Assembly (NCBI GenBank): GCA_003427395.1
Contig: BFEA01000681.1
Location: forward strand, 503,436-534,828
Reading direction: 5' to 3'
Length of the DNA stretch: 31,393 nt
Source: Chara braunii
Lineage: Eukaryota > Streptophyta > Charophyceae > Charales > Characeae
Shown here: piece by piece, positions 18,682 through 29,482 of the stretch
Layout of the letters: each line of letters starts with the position of its first letter
Numbering within the stretch: the first letter of the stretch is position 1
The notes under the pieces: generated by a model
What the model was told of the DNA's origin: nothing
What the model saw: the letters and a program-made list of their open reading frames with translations, nothing else
The model's database searches: none
Translations under genes and position numbers: made by a program

Positions 18682-20330
18682 TCACGTCCAAAGTAGTTGA
18701 AGTCGATAAGGTAGTTGAAGTCGTCGAAGTGGTCGATGACGTTGATAAAGTAGGAGTCGAGTCGATGTCGATGCAGAGCCGCAAAACGTTAACATCCTGA
18801 AGAAGCTGATGATGGAGTACCTGATTGTGTGAGTCAGTAGGAAGAAGTGGGTGATCAGAGTGTCAGTCGTCGAGACCCCGAGGGCGCCGATGAGTGCGTT
18901 GTGGACGCGCAGAGGCATCCGTCTGCTGCTTAAGAACGGTCTCAGAGGGAGTGGGCCGTCCTCGACAATCTCCTCAGTCGGAGGAGGAGGAAAAGGGTCA
19001 GTCGGCTGAGTAGGAGCAAATGTATCAGCACGACGAGCACGGTCATATGCATGCACCAACACCCGGGCGTGCTCCAAGTGCTCGAGGGGCTCCCAAGTAG
19101 CCTCCTCATCAGGATAGTCCTTCCAACGCACAAGGTACTCGATGCGTGGAGGGGTATCGTAGGTAACTCAGTGAGATACGATGTCGGAAACGGCGAACTC
19201 CTCGTAACCGTCCACCATGATAGGTGGAGGGCGCTCATAGGAACGTCCTGCAAAACACTCACACATTCTACGATAAGGACGCAATAAGGAGACGTGGTAA
19301 ATATCGTGTACGCGAGCCAAGGTAATCAGGTAGCTTCACACAGAAGCTAACTGGACTAGCGGCGGCATCAGAACCGACGACATGAAGGATGCGGCATGAA
19401 CCGAAGAAGCGACGCCTGAACTTGCCAAGCGTATCCGCTTCGAGTTGCAAGTGGCGTGCGTCGACGAGCACATCGTCACCGATTTTGAATGGATGACTTA
19501 TTCGTGATCGGTTCGCTTGTGCAGTCATGCGAGTCAGGGAGTCGGCTAGACTCTCGTATGCACGCTTCATAATCGTCGCCATGTGGGCAATCCAGTCGCC
19601 AAGCGCAGGACAACGAGTGTATGGGTGCAACCGTGATGATCGTAGGAAGTTCGCGGGTACACGAGGGTGGTAGTCGAGGTCTTAATAGAATGACGACATT
19701 CCCGGACCGACGAAATGGCGTGGTTGTACACAATCTCTGCGTGGGCTAAGCGTAAGTTTCACTGTTGGTCATCCCTAATAAAATTTCGGGGGATATTACC
19801 GAGAGTTTTATTGGTAACCTCAGTCAAACCATCCGTCTGAGGGTGGTAAGACGATAAGAAGCGGAGCTGGGATCCGTACACCTCGTGTAGGCATCGCCAA
19901 AATATGTTGGTAAAGCGCGGGTGATGGTCGAAGATGATGCTCTGAGGTAGACCGTGATCTCTCACAACCCAGTCGAAGATGATGTCCCCGACCTCACGAG
20001 CGTTAATGCGATAACGACATGGGAGAAAATGTGCACGCTTCGTGGAGCGATCAACGACGACCAAGATAACATCATGACCACACTCAGTGGTTGGGCGAAG
20101 GGGACCAACGAAATTTATCGAGATGGACTGCCAACAACCCTCAGGTATGGGTAGGGGCTGAAGTAACCCATACGGAAGGTGGTTCACACTGTTCAACTCC
20201 TCGCAGGTAGGACATTCTTGAATGTAGGTTTTGACGAAGTCCTTGGACTTTGGCCAGATGTATAGGCGGCAAACATGAGCCAACGTCTTGTGGAAGCCCA
20301 TATGATCGGTAACTGCCTAGACTAAGTCAT
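18682..20330 (-). pseudogene. element 2 integrase and chromodomain (broken)
   Basis: The zinc-binding region keeps His-X3-His (DHMGFH) and CPTC. In the core, the first catalytic Asp is replaced by Asn (SINFVGPL), while Asp in IIFDHHPRF and Glu in TDGLTEVTN remain. The C-terminal domain (HPFKIGDDVLVDARHL) lies in another frame. The chromodomain (19143 to about 19026) has EYLVRWKDYPDEEATWEP with the aromatic residues that bind methylated histone tails in this family. Stops: TAG 20317-20319, TGA 19759-19761 (usual Trp), TGA 19168-19170. The tail from 18682 to 18900 stays open but matches nothing I know. Confidence 0.9.
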
Positions 20331-20531
20331 GGAACTCTGCTAAAGCCTGGATACAGAGCTATTCGTTGGAGGGAACGCAAACACTTAGTTCTAGCTGACC
20401 AGATCTGCCATGCCAGTACACGAGACCGTTCTCACCGGGTGAGTATGAGGGAACGGTCTTGCCACTCCGCAGTGTCGCATGGATGACGCGATAATCCGGG
20501 CAGTGGCAGTATTGAGTGCGATATGAGTCAA

Positions 20532-21985
20532 TCACCGACTAATCAACAATGGTGATGGAAATGGCAGCAAGATTGATGGGTTCCTGATTGTGGTCAGGAC
20601 GACGGGACAAGGCATCGACGGCTCAGTTCGTTTCACCCTTGATGGACTGAGTGGTGAAACTGAACTCGGATAAGTCACGCCACCAACGCTCCTGTCGAGG
20701 GGAAAGTTTGGGCTTCGTAAGGAAAGTCTGGACAATTGAGTTGTCTGTGCACACCGTGAAGGACGCCCCGTGCAGATAATGACGCCAATATCGGCTAGCA
20801 TAAACTATTGCGAGAACCTCACGTTCATGGACAATGTAGTTTATCTCGGTAGGCAGTAGCTGACGGGAGCAGAAAGCGATCGGGCAATTCCCAACACGAT
20901 CCTCGACAGTCTCATCCTTCGCGATGGTCAGGGAGTAAGTAACGAGAGGACTGTCTTTGGAGGGAAGTGGTGGGAAGATAGGCGTCAACTGAAAAGCAGT
21001 GTCAACAGAAGAGGGGGGGGAAGAAGGAACATAGGGATAAGGTGAATCCGGAAGAGAGAGAAACACCTGAGAGAGTATAGCTCCTACTGCAAAAACTGAC
21101 GCATCGGTGGTGACGATGAAAAAACGATCAAAATCGTGGAGGCGAAGAACCGGCGCACAAGTCACCGCCTTCTTGAGGGCGCGAAAAACGTCCTCGCACA
21201 GGGGTGTCCAAAACCATGGCGGGTGTTTCTGGAGGAGGGTGGAGGTAAGGACGTAGGAATACTTAGCGTATCCCTGGATGAAATTACTATAGTAACTCGT
21301 GAGGCCTAAGAAACTGCGAAACTGCTTGGCAGATGTGGGGACGGGCCACTCTGTAATAGCAGTGATTTTCGCGTCATCCATGTCGAAGCCCTGTTCAGAC
21401 ACATGGTGTCCTAGGAAGTCCACTTTGCTTTAGGCAAAGCGGCCCTTACTAAGCTTGGCATAGAAGTCATGCTTGCCTAAGCGTTGTAGAACATCGTGAA
21501 GGTGTATCAGATGGTCTTCTAAGGTGCGACTGTAGATCAAGATGTCGTCTAGGTATACGAGAACGTATTCTTTAAGGATGTTCCTGAATATGTCGTTTAT
21601 CGCTATCTCGAAGATGGCGAGTGCATTGGTGGGGCCGAATGACATCACCATGAACTCGTAATGGCCGAAGCGCAACCGAAAGGCGGTCTTCGACTGATCC
21701 TCTATGGGTACGTGGATCTGATGGTAACCACTACGAAGATCGATCTTTGTGAAGAAGCGGTTATCTGCCAGACGGTCAAACAGCTCATCCGTGCAAGGCA
21801 TGGGATAGTTGTTCTTAACCGTGTAACGGTTAAGGCCGTTGTAGTCAATGCAGAGGCGAAGAGTTTCGTCCTCTTGCTAGCAAAGAGGACGGGTGCACCC
21901 CAAGGGGAGTTACTGGGTTTAATGAAACCCACTCAAAGGAGCTCCTCAAGCAACGCTTGAGTTCCGTCGCCTCTCGAATTAAGAG
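20532..21985 (-). pseudogene. element 2 reverse transcriptase and RNase H (broken)
   Basis: RT blocks: SPWGAPVLFA, then a one-base shift near 21875, then IDYNGLNRYTVKNNYPMP, FTKIDLRSGYHQI, FGPTNALAIF and the catalytic YLDD (21544-21555). TAA at 21430-21432 interrupts before VDFLGHHVSE. RNase H shows TTDAS, HEREVLA and TDNS. TGA at 20623-20625 lies where the family usually has Arg or a similar residue before ALSRRPD. The insert rich in Pro and Ser inside RNase H (21090-20960) is longer than usual. Confidence 0.9.
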
Positions 21986-23280
21986 TCAGTAGGGTGCCTG
22001 ATGGTGGACATGATAATCAGGCACGAACTGGACAGAATGCTCAATACCTCGCATGAGAGGAATCCCGCTGTATGAGAAATACGAGGGGAAAACGTCGCGG
22101 TACTCTCGAATCAAATCGCGAATGATGAGCTCTAAGTCGGTCATGAACCGCATGAGTTCCTCAACGTCTGCGTCAACACGAGATGTATGGGTGGACTTGA
22201 CGGTGAGCGGCGTAAGAACCTGGGATGTGGAGGAGTTGTCTACAGGCTGAGGGGTGGATGTCGAGATCGGAGCCGCTAAGATGGAGGAAGGGTCGGTGGG
22301 ATCGGGCTCCAATGAGATGAGCTCAACCTCGGGACATAGTGGATCATAGAGAAGAAGATCCATGACGTTTACTGAGTAAAACGTGACGTCCTTCTGTGTA
22401 TGAAGTGAGCAAACTGACGAGGAGAAGTGAAGGCGATGTCTAGGTGAGACCCAGAGGAACGAGGGTCCTGGGAGGTAGGTCGGGAGGGGTGTCGCCCGTG
22501 GTTCCAATGAAGAAGACTCGATGGGTCTGACCACACTTCGTTTTGAGAACGAATGTATCGGTCGCCCATTCGGTCTTTGTGCCACGAAACCGGGGAGACC
22601 AGGGAGTGCCAAGGATAAAGTCGTACCCAGTCTCCAGCACGTCGAAGTACGTGGAGGAATGGTAGCGTCGAGGCGCCTATGTATTATCCGGTGGCTGGAG
22701 GGTGAGGGAAAAGTGGAGGTTGGGGACCGTCTAATCGAAGAAGTGTTGCGTCTTGTTATCTCCGAGGGTAATAAGGATAGGAGAGTAAGACCCGGAGGTA
22801 GCTAGGTGAGCTTCCTCCACCATACGAGGGTGAACGAAGTCTCCCTACGAGCCAGAGTCTCATAAAGCGCGGTACACCCTCACAGATGTCCCCAAGCGGA
22901 TAGGAATGATGGGGAGGGTGCGATCAGTGTCAGAGAGCAGAGTGAGAAGATGACGCAGGACGTTGGTGTCTCCCGTGAGTCGCTCCTGACGAGCCTGAGG
23001 AATGCTCAAATCCAGGAGAGGTGACACAACGTCATCGCAAGTCACCAGCTGAGAGCTACAACGAGTTGTGTGAATGGCGTGACGCATCTGAAGTCTCGGA
23101 GGGGGAGGACTAAATGCGGCGGTCTGCTGTGGGGCAGACGGTACCTCGACAGATAGCGGGGCAGAGGGAACTGCGTCTGTCGTGTCCTGAGGGTCCTCTG
23201 GTGGGGTAGCCAAAGGGGCAAACCGCAACTCTGTAGTCGGAAAACCGGCTACGTGCGAGGTCTCAGCGGTACACTGCATC
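21986..23280 (-). pseudogene. element 2 aspartic protease and RT-proximal linker
   Basis: The active site Asp-Ser-Gly-Ser (22848-22859) is flanked on both sides by stops: TGA 22860-22862 and TAG 22845-22847. The second conserved block is YDFILGTPW (about 22600-22630). The region before RT contains EYRDVFPSYFSYSGIP and IEHSVQFVPDY, the standard entry to Ty3 RT. Confidence 0.8.
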
Positions 23281-25340
23281 GTGGCTAGCTGGGTGGGGCT
23301 GGTCGGGCGGGGCCGGGGGGGGACTGAGATCGGCGCTGACGAGAAATGTCAGCATAGTGCCGATCGAGGGCGACATGGTATGGACCCAGTGAGGAGGTGT
23401 GTCCATCCTGGCGGCAACGAAAGCAACCGCAACGAGCCTCGAGGGCGACTCGCTCCTCAGGGGATAGAGCTCCGTGAGGAGGGACAAAACCCTACGGGAG
23501 GTCTATCTGAGTAACCGTAAACGTGGGGGCGCGAACCTGTGGAACGAGACTGCGAGCACGACCCATGGCGGACATAGCCATCTGCTTGCACTCGGCCACT
23601 GAGACAGTGTCATCATCCAAGTGATATTGGATGACGTCTCGGACCTCGATGTCCTCGATGGCGTTCCCAAGGGTAGGGTCAAGCTCGGCCGAGGCGTCCT
23701 CACCGTACTCTAGAGAACTGTAGCGCCGAGAGAATGACACTCCAGGTCGAGCTGATCGGGAAAGCGGCCGGCGAAGGAGGATCGACCACGAGTAACACCG
23801 CGTGACTGAGTGGCGGCGGCGGTGGATCACAAAGAAGATGGGGCGTCGAAAAAGCGACTCGACATCTTCTGGTATTGTCGAGCAGCCTCGTAGGCCTGCT
23901 CTGAGGAAGCGACGCTTTGTCGCCAGAGCTCGATGCGGTAATTAGTTGGAAGACTGACCACGAACATGTTGGTCAAAAGGACCTCAGGTAGAAGTGACTC
24001 ATCGCAAATGAGGCGGGCGTCCTGAAACACTCTTATGTGACGCTCAAGATCGGCTGGTGCAGGGGACCCGTGCCACTGCATCTGGGTGACCCGATCTAAG
24101 GCGTTGGTTGCATCATTGAGAGTGTCGTAGCGGTCATGGAGCGGTGAAATTGTGGGATCCTCACCTGAGCGAGTACGATGGGTATAATAGTTCTCCCATG
24201 CGGAGAACGCGTTGCCTCGCAATTTAGTTGCGAGCGTGGAGCACTACAACTCCTAACTAGTTTTAGTCAGTGTCAGGGCATGTGTGGCAGCATGCAAGCA
24301 GTTCGACACACGCATTGTATCATCGTAGTCGGGTATTTTCGACAGACGCACAAGGATATGACCGTTGTGATGACGACGAAGGGAGAGAGGTTGATGGGCC
24401 TGCACTGAGGCGGCAAATGTCCAGGCCGGTGCAGAGGTAGAAGTGGTGGCAGGCTGAGAGTCGGAGTTGTTGATGGAAGGTCTAACAGAGATGGAGGCAA
24501 CGGCCGCAGCCAAATGTTTTGGAGTAGCGAGGTAGGGGGGTAAAGGGGGGGGAGTCGGTCAAGGGAAACGAGCGGGCAAGACAGAGGTGGGAGGAGCGAT
24601 ATAAAAAAAAGAAAGGTGAGCAGCCTATGAAGGGTGAGGTTGTCTCAGGGAGAGAATCTCCGCCTAGAGTTGCGCCACGGTGGGTTGTAGGGTAGCCACT
24701 CGCTGGGTGCGGGGGTCGGAGGTGGAGGAGGAGGAGAAAGTACCCTAGCGGGAGGAGGAAGAACTCCGGTCCGTAGTGTCGCGACCGATGCAGGAAGTTG
24801 AGAAGCAACACCGGGGTGGGTAGATCAAATTGTCTGGCCAGATATCGGTATCTGGGCGACAACACATGTGGCAGTGGCCGAAGCGGCGGGGGCCAATGGA
24901 TGTACCGCAACTGACGGTATGGTTTGAGCAGTAGCAACACTCACCACTGTGGAGGGGGAGTGTTGGGTCTTGTCCGCAGAGGAGGACGAACCGCCATGTC
25001 TCCGTCTCTGGAGTCGTTGAGAGCCGGACTCTGAGCCGGTAGGGGATGGATTCTGAGAGCGGTGGGGAGAGCAATGAGGAGAAACCTTCAAGCGGCGAAC
25101 TTCAAGGGCGAGCGCATTGACTTGCCGCTCCAAGGGTGCAAGCGCGTCGAGTCGCGCTTGTAAGTGCAATGAGAGATGCAAGAATAACATAAAGGTCCGT
25201 GGGGTCCACAGAGTGCCAACCCTAGACTGTCGGGTGGATTGGCGCCTGAGAGACGGAGGGTTCGTGACCAACGGGTTGCGCGTGAGATTATGGCGCGAAT
25301 CCGATCAAGAGGAGAGGAGCCGTTCGAGTCCAGGGTGCCC
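23281..25340 (-). pseudogene. element 2 gag with damaged zinc knuckle
   Basis: The N-terminal part (25271-24825) is Ser/Pro/Arg-rich with a short heptad-like stretch (LDALAPLERQVNALALEV). Capsid-like blocks follow: GNAFSAWENYY, RHIRVFQDARL and MFVVSLPTNYRIELW. The frame shifts near 23830. The knuckle at 23384-23425 reads CFRCRQDGHTSSLG: CX2CX4HX4 with Gly in place of the last Cys. Stops at 24253-24255 and 24244-24246 (both TAG) cut the capsid. Confidence 0.8.
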
Positions 25341-25375
25341 GATGGGATGAGGCGGGAGAGTAGGGGGGTTACGAG

Positions 25376-25414
25376 AACCCTAAACCCTAAAAAAACCCTA
25401 AAAAAACCCTAAAC
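25376..25414. repeat. telomere-like CCCTAAA cluster in the leader of element 2
   Basis: Four CCCTAAA-type units, two with extra A bases. TTAGGGTAGGG on the opposite sense follows at 25428-25440. It matches the plant telomere motif and the telo-box of plant promoters. Confidence 0.8.
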
Positions 25415-26110
25415 GTGGTTTGGGTGGTTAGGGTAGGGTAGCGGTGACCTAATCAAGAAAAAAAAATAGTAACCATGAAGGGGAGGGGGAGAGTAAATAA
25501 AATGAACGGTTAAATTTTAAGATAAAAATAAAAATAAATAAATAATAAAAATAAATAAATAAATAAATGTGAACAGAGAAATAATATTTATTTTTTAGAA
25601 ATTTTCGACAGCATTTCCCTACCCCCCAAGGGGTCAAGAATGTGCCAAGAGGACGGAGAGACCAAGATAAACACACTAAGGTTCAAAATGTCGCGTATTA
25701 TAAATTAAAAAAAAATGAATAAATAAATAATATATAAATAAATAAATAAATGAAAATGTGGAGAGTGAAAAAAAACTAAGTGTTGGATTTTTCAAAAGTT
25801 TCGGCAGCATTTCGTTACCCCCATGGGGTCAAAGTGTGCCGGCAAAAGATATGACTGATTAAAATGAGAAAGAGTAGAGAGAATTTATTTTTTTTTTACA
25901 GCACTTCGTTACCCTCACGGGGTCTAAATGTGCGCCGAGAGCTAAAATAACTAAGTTCTAAACATATATAGAGGTGCCACAAAAAAATCAAAATTTTAGA
26001 ATAAATAAAAATTAAAAATAAAACAAATCGAAAAAATAAGAAAAGAAGTAGAGGATAAGAAAATTCGAATTTTTGAAGAAAAGAGGAAATTTAAATAAAA
26101 AAGAAAGATA
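25415..26110 (-). other. AT-rich leader of element 2 with three repeated hairpin blocks
   Basis: AAATAAATAAAT stretches surround three related blocks near 25596-25650, 25787-25845 and 25885-25945. Each has GCA(T/C)TTC followed by a small hairpin of the form ACCCC-loop-GGGGT and then ATGTG. No coding frame is conserved. Confidence 0.65.
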
Positions 26111-26480
26111 AAAAGAANAAAAACATAAAAAATTCGAAGTTGGGGGGGGGGGGGATGAAAAAGTGAAGGGCAAAAGAGAGAAATAGGTGAGAGAGAGAAA
26201 AAGAGTGAAGGGGGAGANGGGGGAAATGATGGGGTTGNAGTTAGGGGAGAGAAGGGGGGAGAGAAGAGGGGAGAGAAGGGTGAGAGAATGTGAGAGATAG
26301 GGATGAGAAAGGTGGGGAGGGGTATAAGAGATTAGTAGAAGATGGTGAGTGTAGAGGGGAGGAGAGAAAAAGATGGTGGAAGATGAGTGAAGAGGGAGGT
26401 GGGAGAAGGGAGTAGAGGTAGAGTTAGAAAAGGAAGTGAGAAGGTGGAGGGGGGAGAGAGAGAGGGGGTGAGAGAATAGG
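26111..26480. repeat. purine-rich tract
   Basis: The plus strand is almost entirely A and G, with GGGGAGAGA motifs and several Ns. The long minus-strand frame through it is low-complexity Ser/Leu/Pro and not a gene. Confidence 0.85.
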
Positions 26481-27310
26481 TTAGTGGGGAATGATATACT
26501 AAGCTCTTGGTTGACCAAGAGCAACAAGATCACCAAAATCCACTGGATAAGATGCTGGCAGCCTGCTGCTGCAGCAAATAAAAAAAACAATAATAATAAT
26601 AATAGTGAGATAATCAGGGTTTGGCTGAGATCTTGATTAGCCACCCTGATTGCTTTGACGCGCAGCCCCCCAAGCCAGGAGGATCTTCAGTGCTGACAAA
26701 CTGCCGGTACAACAATACAAAAAATAATAGCCATCATCATCATCATCGGGGTGGGATGAGATCTTGATCAACCACCCAGATCTCCCAGTACTGCAGCCCC
26801 CAATCCAAGGGGGGTCTTCACACTCCACAACGAACTGCAACGTGGCACTGCAGATGGCCACGGGCACAACCAGCAGCAGCCACGGTGTCTCCCCACCAGG
26901 GGTGGGGTAAATAGCTGGTATAACGCCTCTTCAACACCAGCGTGCCGCACCACTAAATCATAGATACATTGTGGCCAGTGTGTTACAGTGGTGGCTACAC
27001 ACATGCATGGCCAACAGTTGCCTAAGTTCAAACCCTCGCAACAACATGTATCCCGAATTTCGAAAAATGAGAATTTGGGAGCAGGGCGGGGCGAGATAGC
27101 GGGGCAGCGTGGTGCGTGTGTGTGCGGCAGCCTTGGCCTGCCTCTCTATTTTCTGCCACGTGTCAGCGCCTTGTCAGTCCGTTGCCGCTACACCTTTTCT
27201 CCCGCTGTTTGCTCGGAAAACGCCCGAAAAATGCCACAAAAAACCGTTGTCGGGCTTACACAATTTTTCCGCTGTAAGGGCCAGGGTGGGTAGGAGCGGG
27301 GAACGTTCCT
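26481..27310 (-). other. distal leader of element 2 with imperfect duplication
   Basis: GAGATCTTGAT followed by a CCACC block, a CAGCCCCC block and AACTGC occurs at about 26620-26705 and again at 26758-26839, separated by simple CAT and AAT repeats. Nothing else is recognised before the primer site. Confidence 0.55.
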
Positions 27311-27322
27311 GCTCTGATACCA
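27311..27322 (-). promoter_or_regulatory. primer-binding site, initiator tRNA-Met (perfect)
   Basis: The minus strand reads TGGTATCAGAGC one base after the 5' LTR. It is an exact complement of the initiator tRNA-Met 3' end. Confidence 0.95.
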
Positions 27323-27323
27323 G

Positions 27324-27642
27324 TGTTCCGGACCCGCCGGGATGGCGGTCCGTCAGGATGGACAAGGAGGGTTAACGAAGGAGGACGTAGAGATGGAGCT
27401 GGAAGGCACAACGCAGCTCCGACGCAGACTCAACACGCACGCACTCCAACATGTGCAAAAGTGAAGAATGCCGAAATACAGACTGTAGCTGGGGTATACC
27501 CCCGGCGGACTGACTGGACCAGACTAGACCGAAAACAGTACATGGCCTGTGGGGTCAGGCCACGGCCTGGTCCCACAGGCCAAACAGACAAATAGCCGAA
27601 TAGGCCCTGGCTGTAGGCCAGGGCAGATAGAGGCCCGCTGCA
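27324..27642 (-). repeat. 5' LTR of element 2 (right copy, 319 bp)
   Basis: Starts TGTTCCGG and ends GCTGCA. It shares long blocks with the left LTR, such as GAAGGCACAACGCAGCTCCG. It is more GC-rich than the left copy: many CpG or CC positions here are TG, CA or T in the other LTR. Confidence 0.93.
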
Positions 27643-27647
27643 ATTCT
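27643..27647. repeat. target-site duplication of element 2 (right)
   Basis: ATTCT, identical to 17547-17551. Confidence 0.9.
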
Positions 27648-27768
27648 TCTCTCAGTTTCACCTTTCGGTAGGTATAGCTACCACTACTCTCCTAAGCCTA
27701 GACAGGGGACCAGTACAAGCATAGCTACCCCTCACAATTAAGGGGATGCATGTTCCCCCTCGCTCCCC

Positions 27769-27769
<1 letters not shown>

Positions 27770-27821
<52 letters not shown>
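27770..27821. repeat. C52 homopolymer
   Basis: Fifty-two consecutive C bases, preceded by further C-rich sequence. Such a tract can form i-motif or, on the other strand, G-quadruplex structures. The exact length is uncertain in any assembly. Confidence 0.95.
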
Positions 27822-27823
<2 letters not shown>

Positions 27824-27931
27824 ATCGGCCGCGGTCAGGGATCTCATTTCCGATTCCGTTTCCCATTTGCACACCCCCGCTACTTAGGGGACCGCCAACA
27901 CACCCCAAGCGAGGGTCATATTTATCCCACG

Positions 27932-28102
27932 GGGCGTGGTCCCACTAGCAAAGAGGATCGGATCGAATGCCTGAATCTGGACGAGGTTATCGAGATGTGC
28001 AGGAAATCGAGATTGAACTGCTTTTCTGCATCTGTGCTTAAAACACATCCAGATTCAGGAGCTCGATCCTATCCTTTTTGCTATTGCTAGTGGGACCTCG
28101 CC
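27932..28102. repeat. long imperfect foldback
   Basis: The left arm (27932-27983: GGTCCCACTAGCAAA, GGATCGGATCGA, CCTGAATCTGGA) is inverted at 28048-28102 with small gaps. The inner 64 nt also partly self-pairs (TGCAGGAAA with TTTTCTGCA). It could be a MITE or hairpin-RNA source. The arms are unrelated to the next foldback. Confidence 0.75.
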
Positions 28103-28193
28103 CAAGGTGTGTGTTCGGCGGGCCTGATTTTGACCTTTTCGGTTCGTTTATGTTGTTCCCGTTCCCGCGCTCGCCTCGCCGGCACTACTCGTC

Positions 28194-28284
28194 CACCCGA
28201 ATAGAACGCCCGGTCATTTTCTCTACATCTGGACTGAAGTGTTGCCCAAGTACGGCGATAATGACCGGGCGTTCTATTCGGGTG
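28194..28284. mobile_element. hairpin MITE-like element (copy 2), perfect 25-bp arms
   Basis: Arm CACCCGAATAGAACGCCCGG(TCATT) at 28194-28218 is exactly inverted at 28260-28284, with a 41-nt loop. Arm core and loop resemble the element at 14899-15014, so both belong to one family. Confidence 0.85.
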
Positions 28285-28354
28285 AACACGGCGGGTTTCC
28301 CCCCGGCCGACTTCCCGCCGATTTTTTGCTGCCCATCCATCTCCTTTGGACTTT

Positions 28355-28500
28355 TGTTTTTTCTTTTTTTTTTCTTTTTTTCTTCTCCGGCCTGGGGGTA
28401 CTTTTTCATTTCACATTTCCCTTTGCGCATATGTTTTTCCCCCTTCCCCTTCCCCTTCCCCGCGCCCGCCCCCGCCCCCGCGCCCGCCTCGGCCATTCAA
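28355..28500. repeat. T-rich and CCCCTTCC-type low-complexity DNA
   Basis: T runs followed by CCCCTTCCCCTTCC and CGCCCGCCCCCGCCC repeats. No gene seen. Confidence 0.8.
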
Positions 28501-28589
28501 TAACCGATCTTCCCCGCTGTTTCCACATTTTCACCGCATATTCTTTCGACGGCGGATGCTTTGTCATCAGACCCCGCATGAACTGAACT

Positions 28590-28945
28590 GGCTCCCCCCT
28601 CCCTCCCCCTCTCTCTCTTTCTCCTCCTCCCCTCCCTTTCCCTTTTCGTTTTCTTCCCGCGTTTTTTCCCGTTTTTTTCCCGCGTTTATTCCAGTCCACG
28701 TCATCCTCCTTTCTGTCGTCCCTGCCGCGTGCTCTCCTCCCTCCGTTCCCTGTTTTCCCGCCTTTTTTTTTCTTCTGTCCACGTCATCCCGCGCTTTCCT
28801 CCCGCCTTTCCCTTTCCTGCCGCCTTCTTTCCTTTCTAAGACCCTCCTCCTCCTCCTCCTCCTCCTCCTTTCTGATCCTCTTTCCCGCTCCTTTTTCTTT
28901 TTCTTTTTCTTTTTCTTTTTCTTTTTCTTTTCTTTCCCTTCATTG
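28590..28945. repeat. polypyrimidine-rich block with (CCT)n and (CTTTTT)n
   Basis: Contains a (CTC)8-type run at about 28843-28868 and six or seven CTTTTT units at about 28890-28935. Frames through it are low complexity. Confidence 0.85.
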
Positions 28946-29083
28946 TCTTCGTCCGCTGCTCTCATGGCCTCCCCTGCTCTCAATGCGTGCGCGTTCGAGC
29001 AGTGTACACTCTTTTTTCTTTAAATTGCGAGTTCTTTCTATTGCCTGTGAAGAGCATTTTCTCCATTTCCTACCCACCTTTTT

Positions 29084-29424
29084 CTTCTTCTTCCTTCTTC
29101 TTCCTCCTTCCTTCCTTCTTCTTCTTCCTTCTTCTTCCTTCTTCCTTCTTCTTCTTCTTCTTCTTCTTCTTCTTCTTCTTCTTCTTCTTCTTCCTCCTCC
29201 TCCTCCTTCTTCTTCTTCCCCCTCCTCCTCCTCCTTCTCCCCCTCCCCCTCCCCCTTCTTCTTCGTCNNCTCCCCCTTCTTCTTCGTCGTCGTCCTCCTC
29301 CTCCTCCTCCTCCTCCTCCTCCTCCTCCTCCTTCTTCTTCTTCTTCCTCTTCTTCTTCTTCCCTCTCCTCCTCCTCCTTCTCCCCCTCCTCCTTCTTCTT
29401 CGTCCTCCTCCTCCTCCTCCTTCT

Positions 29425-29471
<47 letters not shown>

Positions 29472-29482
29472 TTCTTCTTCTG
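29084..29482. repeat. (CTT)n/(CCT)n polypyrimidine tract, about 400 bp
   Basis: Almost pure pyrimidine on the plus strand, built of CTT and CCT trinucleotides with two Ns at 29268-29269. The acidic or Ser/Phe-rich frames predicted here are repeat artefacts. Confidence 0.95.

Larger units (their letters stand above)
17552..27642 (-). mobile_element. LTR retrotransposon 2, Ty3/gypsy chromovirus type, complete but decayed
   Basis: Bounded by direct LTRs (TG to CA) and an exact ATTCT duplication, so this is one insertion of 10,091 bp. Minus-strand order: 5' LTR, perfect initiator-tRNA-Met primer site, leader of about 2 kb, gag, protease, RT-RNaseH, integrase, chromodomain, 3' LTR. The LTRs have diverged by many substitutions and a length difference of 37 bp, and the coding region has numerous stops and frameshifts. 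This indicates an older insertion than element 1. Confidence 0.96.

Noticed and set aside
26012-26644. 210-codon minus-strand frame
   Set aside because: Low-complexity Leu/Ser/Pro reading of a purine-rich tract within the leader of element 2.
26950-27045. Possible tRNA-like sequence (AAGTTCAAACCC box B-like)
   Set aside because: No convincing box A at the right distance and no cloverleaf.
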